Origin: Sediminicola sp035798135
Lineage (GTDB): Bacteria; Bacteroidota; Bacteroidia; Flavobacteriales; Flavobacteriaceae
Length of the DNA stretch: 64,000 nucleotides
Assembly: GCA_035798135.1 (NCBI GenBank)
Contig: JAPFBR010000005.1
Span: 62,001-126,000, forward strand
Direction: 5' to 3'
Shown in pieces: positions 1 to 7,595 of the stretch. Position numbers and translations under genes: made by a program. The notes below the pieces were generated by a model. That model worked only from the letters and a program-made list of their open reading frames with translations, was not told where the DNA came from and did no database searches. Position 1 is the first letter of the stretch; every line of letters begins with the position of its first letter.

Positions 1-1
1 A

Positions 2-265
2 CAACAAAAGCCAAACCATGTATTGCGGTATGTGGGAGATCTTTCCGGGGACTTGCAAAAGGAAAAAGGCGTTTTGGAGGTGAAATTGGTTTCTGTACCC
101 AAAGAAAGTGCCATGGGGCAAGTAAAGGGTTCTGATTCCATCATTGAAATTTATACAGAATCCTATGGTGAAAAACCGTTGGTCATTCAAGGAGCGGGTG
201 CAGGTGCAGCGGTAACGGCAAGAGGGGTATTTGGCGATATATTACGAATTACAGAGAAAAGTTGA
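2..265 (+). CDS. Homoserine dehydrogenase, C-terminal end (partial)
   Basis: Only the last 87 codons lie in the window; the frame is open back to base 2, so the gene begins upstream. The motif GAGAGAAVTARGVFGDIL near the end is the C-terminal signature of homoserine dehydrogenases, which reduce aspartate semialdehyde to homoserine with NAD(P)H. The stretch before it, with VGD and KGSDSIIEIYTE, fits the substrate-binding domain. Whether the full protein is monofunctional, an aspartokinase fusion or a homoserine acetyltransferase fusion cannot be told. The metZ start ATG lies three bases after the stop, so the two are almost certainly cotranscribed and supply homoserine to methionine synthesis. 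Confidence 0.85.
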   Translation, partial: QQKPNHVLRYVGDLSGDLQKEKGVLEVKLVSVPKESAMGQVKGSDSIIEIYTESYGEKPLVIQGAGAGAAVTARGVFGDILRITEKS

Positions 266-267
266 TT

Positions 268-1434
268 ATGAAAAAACAGCAGTTTGAAACGGAAGCAATA
301 CGCACGCAAATGGAACGCAGTCAGTATTTGGAGCATTCAACGCCCATGTACTTGACTTCCAGTTTTATTTTTGAGGATGCAGAGGATATGCGGGCTTCGT
401 TTGCAGAGGAAAAGGAAAGAAATATTTATTCCAGATATAGCAACCCGAATTCTTCGGAGTTTATAGAAAAGGTGTGTAAAATGGAAGGCGCAGAAGAGGG
501 TTTTGCCTTTGCGTCGGGCATGGCAGCTGTTTTTTCAACCTTTGCCGCCCTATTGGAAAGTGGGGACCATATTATTTCCTGTCGCAGTGTTTTTGGCTCT
601 ACCCACAGTCTATTTACCCAATTTTTTCCGAAGTGGAACATCAATACAAGTTATTTCAATATTGGCGAGGTAGATACCATTGAGAGCCTCATCACTCCAA
701 AAACTAAAATCATTTATGCGGAATCCCCTACCAATCCAGGGGTTGATATCTTGGATCTGGAAGTTCTTGGGGCGATTGCCAAAAAACATAATTTGATTTT
801 TATTATTGATAATTGTTTTGCTACCCCATATCTCCAGCAACCTATGAAATTTGGTGCCCACTTAGTGATTCATTCCGGGACCAAACTTATGGATGGACAG
901 GGTCGAGTGTTGGCGGGCATCACCGTTGGTGGAAGGGAATTGATGGACAAGATATACCGATTTTCACGTATCACAGGTCCAGCCTTATCCCCCTTTAACG
1001 CATGGGTGTTATCCAAAAGTTTGGAGACCTTATCGGTAAGGGTAGACCGTCATTGTGAGAATGCCTTAAAACTTGCCCACTTCTTAGAAGATCATCCAAA
1101 GGTAAATTGGGTAAAATATCCGTTTTTGAAGTCGCACCCCCAATATGAAATTGCCAAAAAGCAGATGAAAGCCGGAGGTTGTGTCGTGGCCTTTGATGTA
1201 AAGGGAGGAGTAGAGGCAGGAAAGAAATTCTTTGATGCCATAAAACTACTTTCTTTATCCGCAAATTTGGGGGATGCAAGGAGTATTGTTACACACCCCG
1301 CATCTACCACCCACAGCAAGTTGACGACAGATGAACGCTTGGGTACCGGGATTACGGATGGTATGGTTAGGGTATCTGTGGGACTGGAACATATAGATGA
1401 TATTATTGCTGATATTGACCAAGCGTTGGGGTAG
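268..1434 (+). CDS. metZ: O-succinyl/O-acetylhomoserine sulfhydrylase (trans-sulfuration family)
   Basis: A 388-residue PLP enzyme of the Cys/Met metabolism family. It contains the SRYSNPN substrate loop, the FASGMAA phosphate-binding segment, the conserved ESPTNP motif and the PLP lysine in SGTKLMDGQG (about K206). The length is normal for the family. It probably makes homocysteine by direct sulfhydrylation of an activated homoserine with sulfide, the product of the sulfite reductase encoded 4 kb downstream. ATG at 268 is preferred over the in-frame TTG at 262, which overlaps the upstream stop. The acyl donor (acetyl or succinyl) and a cystathionine-synthase role cannot be excluded from sequence alone. 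Confidence 0.88.
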   Translation: MKKQQFETEAIRTQMERSQYLEHSTPMYLTSSFIFEDAEDMRASFAEEKERNIYSRYSNPNSSEFIEKVCKMEGAEEGFAFASGMAAVFSTFAALLESGDHIISCRSVFGSTHSLFTQFFPKWNINTSYFNIGEVDTIESLITPKTKIIYAESPTNPGVDILDLEVLGAIAKKHNLIFIIDNCFATPYLQQPMKFGAHLVIHSGTKLMDGQGRVLAGITVGGRELMDKIYRFSRITGPALSPFNAWVLSKSLETLSVRVDRHCENALKLAHFLEDHPKVNWVKYPFLKSHPQYEIAKKQMKAGGCVVAFDVKGGVEAGKKFFDAIKLLSLSANLGDARSIVTHPASTTHSKLTTDERLGTGITDGMVRVSVGLEHIDDIIADIDQALG

Positions 1435-1513
1435 GATTAATTCATGAAGTTGTAAGGTCAAAAACTGGGGATTGGCACATACAAAGCAAGGCCAAATTTC
1501 CTATATTCGTAGT

Positions 1514-1924
1514 ATGCTTTCTAAGAAAACGAAATACGGATTAAAGGCGCTCACCTTTTTGGCAAACCAAAAAAATAGGGAGCCGGTGCAAATTGCTGAA
1601 ATTGCCAATCATGAGAATATTTCGCAAAAATTTCTGGAAAGCATTCTACTAACTTTGCGGAAAACTGGTTTTTTGGGCTCTAAAAAAGGCAAGGGTGGAG
1701 GCTATTACCTTATTAAAGACCCCCAGGATATTCCAATGACTACCGTAATGAGGGTCTTGGAAGGTCCAATAGCTCTGGTACCCTGTGTAAGCCTTAATTT
1801 TTACGAAAAATGCAGTGACTGTCCAGATGAGGAAAAATGTTCCGTACACAAACTTATGATTCAAGTGAGGGACAGTACATTACAAGTTTTTGGTGATAAT
1901 ACCCTCGCCGATTTAATGTCCTAA
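1514..1924 (+). CDS. Rrf2-family transcriptional regulator
   Basis: A 136-residue protein starting MLSKKTKYGLKAL, the typical N-terminus of Rrf2 regulators. A winged helix-turn-helix covers about residues 8-65, with the ISQKFLE recognition helix and the glycine-rich wing GKGGGYYL. Cysteines 91, 100, 103 and 109 form a C-x8-C-x2-C-x5-C cluster in the place where IscR and NsrR bind an Fe-S cluster, so it may sense Fe-S status, redox state or sulfide. The start is the internal ATG; the frame extends upstream to a TTG at 1472 without family similarity. It lies just upstream of the cys genes and is the likely reader of the repeated motif found there. Confidence 0.88.
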   Translation: MLSKKTKYGLKALTFLANQKNREPVQIAEIANHENISQKFLESILLTLRKTGFLGSKKGKGGGYYLIKDPQDIPMTTVMRVLEGPIALVPCVSLNFYEKCSDCPDEEKCSVHKLMIQVRDSTLQVFGDNTLADLMS

Positions 1925-1993
1925 GCGTATTTTATTGAGAGCGGACAGTTTTTAATGGGAAATCCTCAAAAATCACCCTTCTTTTTAATTAAT

Positions 1994-2012
1994 CTACTAA
2001 AACTATAGGGTA
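1994..2012 (+). promoter_or_regulatory. Candidate Rrf2 operator, upstream copy
   Basis: The 19-base sequence CTACTAAAACTATAGGGTA matches the copy at 2074-2092 in 16 of 19 positions. It lies about 50 bases upstream of the predicted -7 element of the cys operon and 70 bases after the Rrf2 gene. Assignment to the Rrf2 protein is inference from position and repetition. Confidence 0.5.
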
Positions 2013-2059
2013 AAAGTAATATTGATCCTTCTTTTTCGTCTATATGTCCAAATAAATTT

Positions 2060-2067
2060 TATTTTTG
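2060..2067 (+). promoter_or_regulatory. Predicted -7 promoter element of the cys operon
   Basis: TATTTTTG matches the Bacteroidota -7 consensus TAnnTTTG exactly and lies 47 bases before the DUF2061 start codon. No clear TTG is seen at the expected -33 distance; a T-rich stretch occupies it. The candidate operator at 2074-2092 would cover the start of transcription, as expected for a repressor. Confidence 0.5.
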
Positions 2068-2073
2068 CCTACT

Positions 2074-2092
2074 CTATTAAATCGATAGGGTA
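2074..2092 (+). promoter_or_regulatory. Candidate Rrf2 operator, downstream copy
   Basis: CTATTAAATCGATAGGGTA lies directly downstream of the TATTTTTG element, over the likely transcription start. Its core CTATTAAAT..ATAG recurs before the sulfite reductase (5433-5447) and, weakly, before cysN (4083-4097). The outer bases CTAT and ATAG form a short dyad. Confidence 0.55.
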
Positions 2093-2113
2093 TAGGATTT
2101 TAAATTGTTTCAC

Positions 2114-2377
2114 ATGATAGCAGATCAATTGATATTAGGTAAAAATTCGAATAATACCAGCTATAAGGCCGATAGGAAAACAGAGCAACCTAAAAGGAGT
2201 ATTGTTAAATCTATTAGCTGGAGACTTATAGGTACCATTGATACCATTTTAATTTCTTGGATGGTGACGGGGACGGCAAAAGTGGCCTTTTCCATTGGCT
2301 TGGTGGAATTGTTCACGAAGATGATTTTATACTTTTTTCACGAAAGGGCATGGAACGCCATTACCTGGGGCAAGTAA
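2114..2377 (+). CDS. DUF2061 small membrane protein
   Basis: An 87-residue protein of the DUF2061 family. It is recognisable by KSISWRLIGTIDTILISWMVTG, two hydrophobic segments (about residues 37-56 and 58-75) and the closing FHERAWNAITWG. The family's biochemical role is unknown to me. It is the first gene of the sulfate assimilation operon, ahead of cysH, which suggests a membrane role in sulfate or sulfur handling; the operon has no recognisable sulfate permease. ATG at 2114 is chosen over the TTG at 2105. The N-terminal 27 residues are polar and probably cytoplasmic. Confidence 0.8.
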   Translation: MIADQLILGKNSNNTSYKADRKTEQPKRSIVKSISWRLIGTIDTILISWMVTGTAKVAFSIGLVELFTKMILYFFHERAWNAITWGK

Positions 2378-2414
2378 TTAGGGATTGAAATTAAAGCATA
2401 CTAAATCAATAAAA

Positions 2415-3038
2415 ATGAAGTTTACGGAACAACAGATAAAAGACCTTAACGCACAATTCAAGGGTATTCCACCAGAGGAAATTATTTCTTGGGCTTTCCA
2501 ATATGCTAAAAATGCTGTGGTTACCACAAATTTTCGGCCTTATGAAGTAGCTATTTTACATGCAGTGACAGATATTGAAAAAGATGTTCCGGTTATATGG
2601 TGCGACACGGGCTATAATACCCCCAATACATATAGACATGCCGAGGAGTTGATAGCTAAACTGGGCTTAAACATAAAATTATACGTACCAAAGCAAACAG
2701 CAGCGCACAGGGATGCTGTTTTAGGAATTCCAGGCATTGAAGATCCTAAGCATGCCATTTTTACGGAACAAGTAAAATTAGAACCCTTTAAAAGGGCTAT
2801 GGCGGAACACAAGCCAGATGTATGGTTCACCAATTTAAGAAAAGGTCAGACTGCTTTGCGTGATACCCTGGATATATTGAGCCAAAGCAAGGATGGCGTC
2901 TTAAAGGTGAGTCCGTTTTACCATTGGAACGATGCGCAATTGGATGCCTACCTCGCACAACGTGGTCTGCCCAATGAGCATAAATATTTTGACCCGACCA
3001 AGGTATTGGAAAACAGGGAATGTGGATTACACGCTTAA
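2415..3038 (+). CDS. cysH: Phosphoadenylyl-sulfate (PAPS) reductase, CysH family
   Basis: A 207-residue sulfonucleotide reductase that reduces activated sulfate to sulfite with thioredoxin. The PAPS reductase fold shows VIWCDTGYNTPNTYRHAEEL in the middle and ends ENRECGLHA, which carries the catalytic cysteine (C204). Only two cysteines exist in the protein. The CC...CxxC set that binds a 4Fe-4S cluster in APS reductases is missing, so by family rules it should prefer PAPS. No APS kinase gene or domain is seen nearby. The internal ATG is used because the 10 residues from the upstream TTG have no family character. Confidence 0.92.
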   Translation: MKFTEQQIKDLNAQFKGIPPEEIISWAFQYAKNAVVTTNFRPYEVAILHAVTDIEKDVPVIWCDTGYNTPNTYRHAEELIAKLGLNIKLYVPKQTAAHRDAVLGIPGIEDPKHAIFTEQVKLEPFKRAMAEHKPDVWFTNLRKGQTALRDTLDILSQSKDGVLKVSPFYHWNDAQLDAYLAQRGLPNEHKYFDPTKVLENRECGLHA

Positions 3039-3073
3039 AAAGAGAATAGCATAAATCAATTTTCTGGTTCTTA

Positions 3074-4051
3074 TTGGAAAAGGAAAATCAAAAAATATAT
3101 AGTTTGGAAACAGCAACATTAGATTCACAACGCACAACAAAAAGTTCACAAACAAGGGTTTTGCAAACCAATGCCTTGGAAAATGAGGCCATTTACATCT
3201 TTAGGGAAGTGGTGGCACAGTTCGAAAGACCTGTGTTGTTATTTTCTGGAGGTAAGGATTCCATTACCCTGGTCCGATTGGCACAAAAGGCATTCTTTCC
3301 TGCGAAAATACCGTTTCCATTAATGCATATTGATACGGGGCACAATTTTCCCGAAACCATTGAATTTCGCGATAGGTTGGCCAAGGAGCTGGGAGTGGAA
3401 CTTATTATTCGCAATGTTCAGGATTCAATTGACCAAGGAAAAGTAGTGGAGGAGACCGGAAAATATGCCAGTAGGAATATGTTGCAGACCACTACACTTT
3501 TGGATGCCATTGAGGAATTTAAGTTCGATGCCTGTATAGGTGGTGCCAGAAGGGATGAAGAAAAGGCTAGGGCTAAAGAACGTATTTTTTCTGTCCGGGA
3601 CGATTTTGGCCAATGGGATGAGAAAAATCAGCGTCCGGAATTGTTCGACATGCTGAATGGAGAAATAGAGATTGGCCAGAATGTAAGGGTCTTTCCTATC
3701 AGTAACTGGACAGAATTGGACGTTTGGAGCTATATCCAAAAAGAAGAGATTGAAATTCCATCCATATATTTTGCACACCAACGTAATATTTTTGAGAGGG
3801 ATGGTTTGATCTGGTCCGCTGAGGACGGAGTAGTGTTTCGTGCGGAAGATGAAAAGGTAGCCGAAAGAACAGTAAGGTTTAGAACCGTAGGGGATATGTC
3901 CTGTACAGCTGCTGTTTTATCCTATGCAGATACCATTGACAAGGTGGTTGCTGAAATACGGGAATCAAAAATTTCCGAGCGCGGTGCCCGTATAGACGAT
4001 AAGCGTTCCGAAGCGGCAATGGAAAAACGCAAGCAACAAGGATATTTCTAG
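3074..4051 (+). CDS. cysD: Sulfate adenylyltransferase subunit 2
   Basis: The catalytic subunit of ATP sulfurylase, which makes APS from ATP and sulfate. The N-type ATP pyrophosphatase loop SGGKDS is at about residues 58-63, followed by the conserved MHIDTGHNFPETIEFRD, GGARRDEEKARAKERIFS and FRTVGDMSCT blocks. There is no ATG before the core: the frame opens after a stop at 3047 and the first start is TTG at 3074, giving 325 residues with a divergent, polar first 35. A TTG at about 3161 would give a length closer to other CysD proteins. It is followed by cysN 87 bases downstream, its obligate partner. Confidence 0.93.
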   Translation: MEKENQKIYSLETATLDSQRTTKSSQTRVLQTNALENEAIYIFREVVAQFERPVLLFSGGKDSITLVRLAQKAFFPAKIPFPLMHIDTGHNFPETIEFRDRLAKELGVELIIRNVQDSIDQGKVVEETGKYASRNMLQTTTLLDAIEEFKFDACIGGARRDEEKARAKERIFSVRDDFGQWDEKNQRPELFDMLNGEIEIGQNVRVFPISNWTELDVWSYIQKEEIEIPSIYFAHQRNIFERDGLIWSAEDGVVFRAEDEKVAERTVRFRTVGDMSCTAAVLSYADTIDKVVAEIRESKISERGARIDDKRSEAAMEKRKQQGYF

Positions 4052-4082
4052 CCCTTGATCCGCAATTGGTAGCATACAAGGT

Positions 4083-4097
4083 ACATTAAATAGATAA
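4083..4097 (+). promoter_or_regulatory. Weak operator-like motif before cysN
   Basis: ACATTAAATAGATAA in the cysD-cysN gap shares the core TTAAATnGATA with the operator candidate at 2074-2092. The flanking CTA and ATAG bases are not conserved, so this may be chance. Confidence 0.25.
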
Positions 4098-4138
4098 CAA
4101 AATAATAAATCCTTTCCCTAGGAAAGGTACATATAAGA

Positions 4139-5386
4139 ATGGAAGTACTAAAAATAGCAACGGCAGGAAGTGTGGATGATGGGAAGAGTACCTTAATTGG
4201 GAGGTTACTTTACGATACAAAATCACTCACCGATGATAAGTTGGAGGCCATTGAGAGAAGTAGCAAGCAGAGAGGCTATGATTATTTGGACTTCTCTTTG
4301 GCTACGGACGGACTTGTGGCTGAAAGGGAACAGGGTATTACCATTGATGTGGCCCATATCTATTTTTCCACCCCTACCAAGAGTTATATTATTGCCGATA
4401 CCCCAGGGCATGTAGAGTATACTAGGAACATGGTTACAGGAGCGTCTACATCCCAAGTGGCCATTATCCTGATTGATGCCAGAAAAGGGGTGATCGAACA
4501 GACGTATCGCCATTTTTTCATCAATAACCTCCTCAAAGTAAAAGATGTGATCGTTGCGGTCAATAAAATGGATCTGGTAGATTATTCAGAAGAAGTGTTC
4601 AATGATATAAAAAGAGATTTTGAGGCCTTGAATGCGAAGAGCACCTACAAAGAGCAACACGTGAGCTATATTCCAGTGAGCGCCCTGAAAGGCGACAATG
4701 TAGTTAAAAGAACAGATGCCATGTCTTGGTATGATGGAGAGACTATCTTAGGACATTTGGAAAATTTGGAGGCCGCTGATGTTTATGATCAGGGACAGGT
4801 GCGTTTTCCGATTCAGACAGTCATCCGACCAAAAATGGATGAATATCATGATTTTAGAGGCTATGCCGGTAAAATTTATGGTGGCAGTTTAAAAGTGGGG
4901 GACAGCGTAACCGTTTTGCCATCTTTAACGCAATCCAAAGTAAAGGAAATTTACTTTTTTGATAAAAAATATGATGAGGCCGTTGCCGGTAGTTCCGTTA
5001 ATATAACCTTGGAGGATGATATCAATATAACAAGAGGGGATATGTTGGTTAAAAGTAATGAACTCCCGAAAATTGAAAAGCAGATTACCGCAACTGTATG
5101 TTGGATGGACAATAAACAACTGCAACCAGGATCTAAATACATGGTTCAGCATAACACCAATAAGGTATTGTCCAAAATAGATGCCATTAGAAATGTGGTG
5201 TCCACTGAATATACAGGGGTTCATGATGCCAACAATAAATTGGCTTTGAACGAAATTGGGGAAGTGAGCATAAAATTGAGCAAGCCTATTTATTTTGATG
5301 CCTATAAAGACAACAAATCCAATGGCTCATTCATATTGATAGACACCCAATCCAATACAACGGCAGGCGTGGGTTTTATAAACTGA
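4139..5386 (+). CDS. cysN: Sulfate adenylyltransferase subunit 1 (GTPase)
   Basis: A 415-residue EF-Tu-like GTPase that couples GTP hydrolysis to APS formation by CysD. The P-loop is in GSVDDGKSTLIGRLL (about residues 11-25), switch II in DTPGHVEYTRNM (about 87) and the guanine-specificity motif in NKMDLVDY (about 141). Two beta-barrel domains follow from about residue 220. There is no fused CysC (APS kinase) domain: the protein stops at the normal end of the third domain. ATG at 4139 is clear. Confidence 0.95.
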   Translation: MEVLKIATAGSVDDGKSTLIGRLLYDTKSLTDDKLEAIERSSKQRGYDYLDFSLATDGLVAEREQGITIDVAHIYFSTPTKSYIIADTPGHVEYTRNMVTGASTSQVAIILIDARKGVIEQTYRHFFINNLLKVKDVIVAVNKMDLVDYSEEVFNDIKRDFEALNAKSTYKEQHVSYIPVSALKGDNVVKRTDAMSWYDGETILGHLENLEAADVYDQGQVRFPIQTVIRPKMDEYHDFRGYAGKIYGGSLKVGDSVTVLPSLTQSKVKEIYFFDKKYDEAVAGSSVNITLEDDINITRGDMLVKSNELPKIEKQITATVCWMDNKQLQPGSKYMVQHNTNKVLSKIDAIRNVVSTEYTGVHDANNKLALNEIGEVSIKLSKPIYFDAYKDNKSNGSFILIDTQSNTTAGVGFIN

Positions 5387-5432
5387 TTCCAGTTGTAATT
5401 TAATAAAGTAAGGTGCTCTTTTTGTTGTTATC

Positions 5433-5447
5433 CTATTAAATACATAG
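5433..5447 (+). promoter_or_regulatory. Candidate Rrf2 operator before the sulfite reductase
   Basis: CTATTAAATACATAG repeats the operator core of 2074-2092 (CTATTAAATCGATAG) with two mismatches in the centre and intact outer arms. It lies 52 bases before the sulfite reductase start, suggesting a second regulated promoter in the cluster. Confidence 0.5.
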
Positions 5448-5498
5448 AACAAATAGGAATATAACAAAATTGCCAATAATAATTAGAGAAGCGTTCCT

Positions 5499-7595
5499 AT
5501 GCAAAGTTTTAGAACAGAAATAGAAAATCCTGTAGTACAAAAGGACATAATTGATTTAGAGGCCAAAATACGCCAGTTCCAAGAAGGGAAATTGGACGAA
5601 GAAAAGTTCAGAAGTCTTCGTTTGGCACGGGGTGTTTATGGGCAACGGCAGGAAGGCGTACAAATGATACGTATCAAATTGCCCTATGGAAAAGTTTCAT
5701 CCAATCAATTGCGAAGGATCTGTGATGTTTCGGAAGAATATTCCACAGGGCGCTTACATATAACCACAAGACAGGATATACAGATCCATTACGTGGATCT
5801 TAACCGTACCCCTGAACTTTGGTCCCAATTGGAAAAGGATGATATCACCCTGCGTGAAGCCTGTGGTAACACTGTAAGAAACGTAACGGCAAGTGAAACG
5901 GCTGGGATAGATACGGAGGAACCTTTTGATGTGTCTCCATACGCAGATGCCCTGTTCCAATATTTTTTAAGAAATCCAGTCAGTCAGGAAATGGGCAGGA
6001 AGTTTAAAGTTTCTTTTTCTGCCAGTGATGCCGATACAGGCCTTTCCTATATGCACGATCTAGGCTTTATTGCCAAACTCCAAGATGGGGTCCCTGGTTT
6101 TAAAGTGATGTTGGGTGGAGGTTTGGGCTCTCAGCCCCGTCATGCCGATGAATTGTTCTCCTTTTTGCCAAGTGATCAAATCATTCCGTTGATGGAAGGG
6201 GTAGTAAGGGTGTTTGACCGTTACGGAGAACGTAAAAGCAGGGCCAAGGCCAGAATGAAGTTTCTATTGAAGGACTTGGGTCTGGATGGTTTTAAGGAAT
6301 TATTGGAAGCGGAACAAAAGGCTGTTCCCTTTAAAACATTTCCTATTGATGCTGCAGTCTATCCAAAAGCACATATAGCGGATGCTAACGCACCTGAAGT
6401 ATCTATTGAAAACCAAGAAGCATTTGAAAATTGGAAATCAACCAATATAGTACCTCAAAAACAAGCTGGTTTTGTAGCCATTGGAGTGAAGGTAAAATTA
6501 GGTGATTTTTATATAGATAAGGCACGAGCATTAGCAGCTTTGGTAGAGAAATATGCTGCGAGTGAAATTCGTCTCTCCCTCCGTCAAAATATCCTAATCC
6601 CGTATGTAAAAGAAGCCTTGCTTCCATTTTTTTATACGGAATTGGAAAAACTTGGATTTGTAGATGTAGGTTACAATAAAGCATTGGATATCACAGCTTG
6701 TCCGGGAACAGATACCTGTAACTTAGGGATTGCCAGTAGTACCGGGATTGCAGCGGAGTTAGAGCGAGTGATTGCAGCGGAATATCCGCAGTACATCAAA
6801 AACCCCGATGTAGTCATCAAAATAAGCGGTTGTATGAATGCTTGTGGTCAGCACAACATGGCCAATATTGGTTTTCAGGGCATGTCTATCAGGACCAAGG
6901 ATAAATTAGTCGCCCCGGCCCTACAGGTTTTATTGGGAGGTGGAAATTTTGGAAATGGGAAGGGATTGTTTGCAGATAAAGTAATCAAGATACCCAGCAA
7001 AAGGGGGCCAGCAGCCTTACGATTGATATTGAACGATTTTGAAGCTCATGGCAATGGACAGTCTTTTGTGGATTACTATGTGGAGAAGGGCCAGATTTAT
7101 TTCTACGACTATTTAAAGCCCTTGGCAGATATTGAGAATTTAACCCAAGATGATTTTATCGATTGGGGTAATACCGAGGAATATGTCCAGGCAATTGGCG
7201 TTGGGGAATGTGCCGGGGTGGTCATTGATTTGATCGCTACCTTGTTGTACGAGTCCGAGGAAAAGATTGCCAATGCGCAAATTGCGTTGGAGGACGAAAA
7301 ATGGGCTGCGAGTATCTATCATTCCTATGCCTCCATGGTCAATTCTGCAAAAGCATTGTTGACTTCAGAAAATCACAAGACAAATACACATTCCGGAATT
7401 ATCAAAGATTTTGATACCGTTTTTGTGTCTTCAGGAAAAATAGACCTGAGCCTAAATACTTCTTTTGAAGTCCTGGCTTTGCAATTGAATAAGAATGAAC
7501 CTACGGAGGCCTTTGCCAAAGCTTATGTGAAAGATGCGAATGCATTTTTGATAAAAGTGGCGGCCTACAGAAAATTGGAGTTGGAACATGTATAA
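5499..7595 (+). CDS. Ferredoxin-type sulfite/nitrite reductase with C-terminal HEPN-like extension
   Basis: A 698-residue siroheme and 4Fe-4S enzyme that takes sulfite to sulfide with six electrons. Two ferredoxin-like half domains and two siroheme domains occupy about residues 50-545. The cluster and siroheme cysteines appear as ACPGTDTCNLG (C401, C407) and SGCMNACGQHN (C445, C449). Sulfite rather than nitrite as substrate is inferred from the cys context. The protein is over 100 residues longer than a plain reductase: about residues 570-698 are helical and resemble a HEPN domain (SIYHSYASMVNSAKALL, THSGIIKDFDTVFV). The stop overlaps the start of the methyltransferase gene by 8 bases, indicating translational coupling. 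Confidence 0.93.
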   Translation: MQSFRTEIENPVVQKDIIDLEAKIRQFQEGKLDEEKFRSLRLARGVYGQRQEGVQMIRIKLPYGKVSSNQLRRICDVSEEYSTGRLHITTRQDIQIHYVDLNRTPELWSQLEKDDITLREACGNTVRNVTASETAGIDTEEPFDVSPYADALFQYFLRNPVSQEMGRKFKVSFSASDADTGLSYMHDLGFIAKLQDGVPGFKVMLGGGLGSQPRHADELFSFLPSDQIIPLMEGVVRVFDRYGERKSRAKARMKFLLKDLGLDGFKELLEAEQKAVPFKTFPIDAAVYPKAHIADANAPEVSIENQEAFENWKSTNIVPQKQAGFVAIGVKVKLGDFYIDKARALAALVEKYAASEIRLSLRQNILIPYVKEALLPFFYTELEKLGFVDVGYNKALDITACPGTDTCNLGIASSTGIAAELERVIAAEYPQYIKNPDVVIKISGCMNACGQHNMANIGFQGMSIRTKDKLVAPALQVLLGGGNFGNGKGLFADKVIKIPSKRGPAALRLILNDFEAHGNGQSFVDYYVEKGQIYFYDYLKPLADIENLTQDDFIDWGNTEEYVQAIGVGECAGVVIDLIATLLYESEEKIANAQIALEDEKWAASIYHSYASMVNSAKALLTSENHKTNTHSGIIKDFDTVFVSSGKIDLSLNTSFEVLALQLNKNEPTEAFAKAYVKDANAFLIKVAAYRKLELEHV

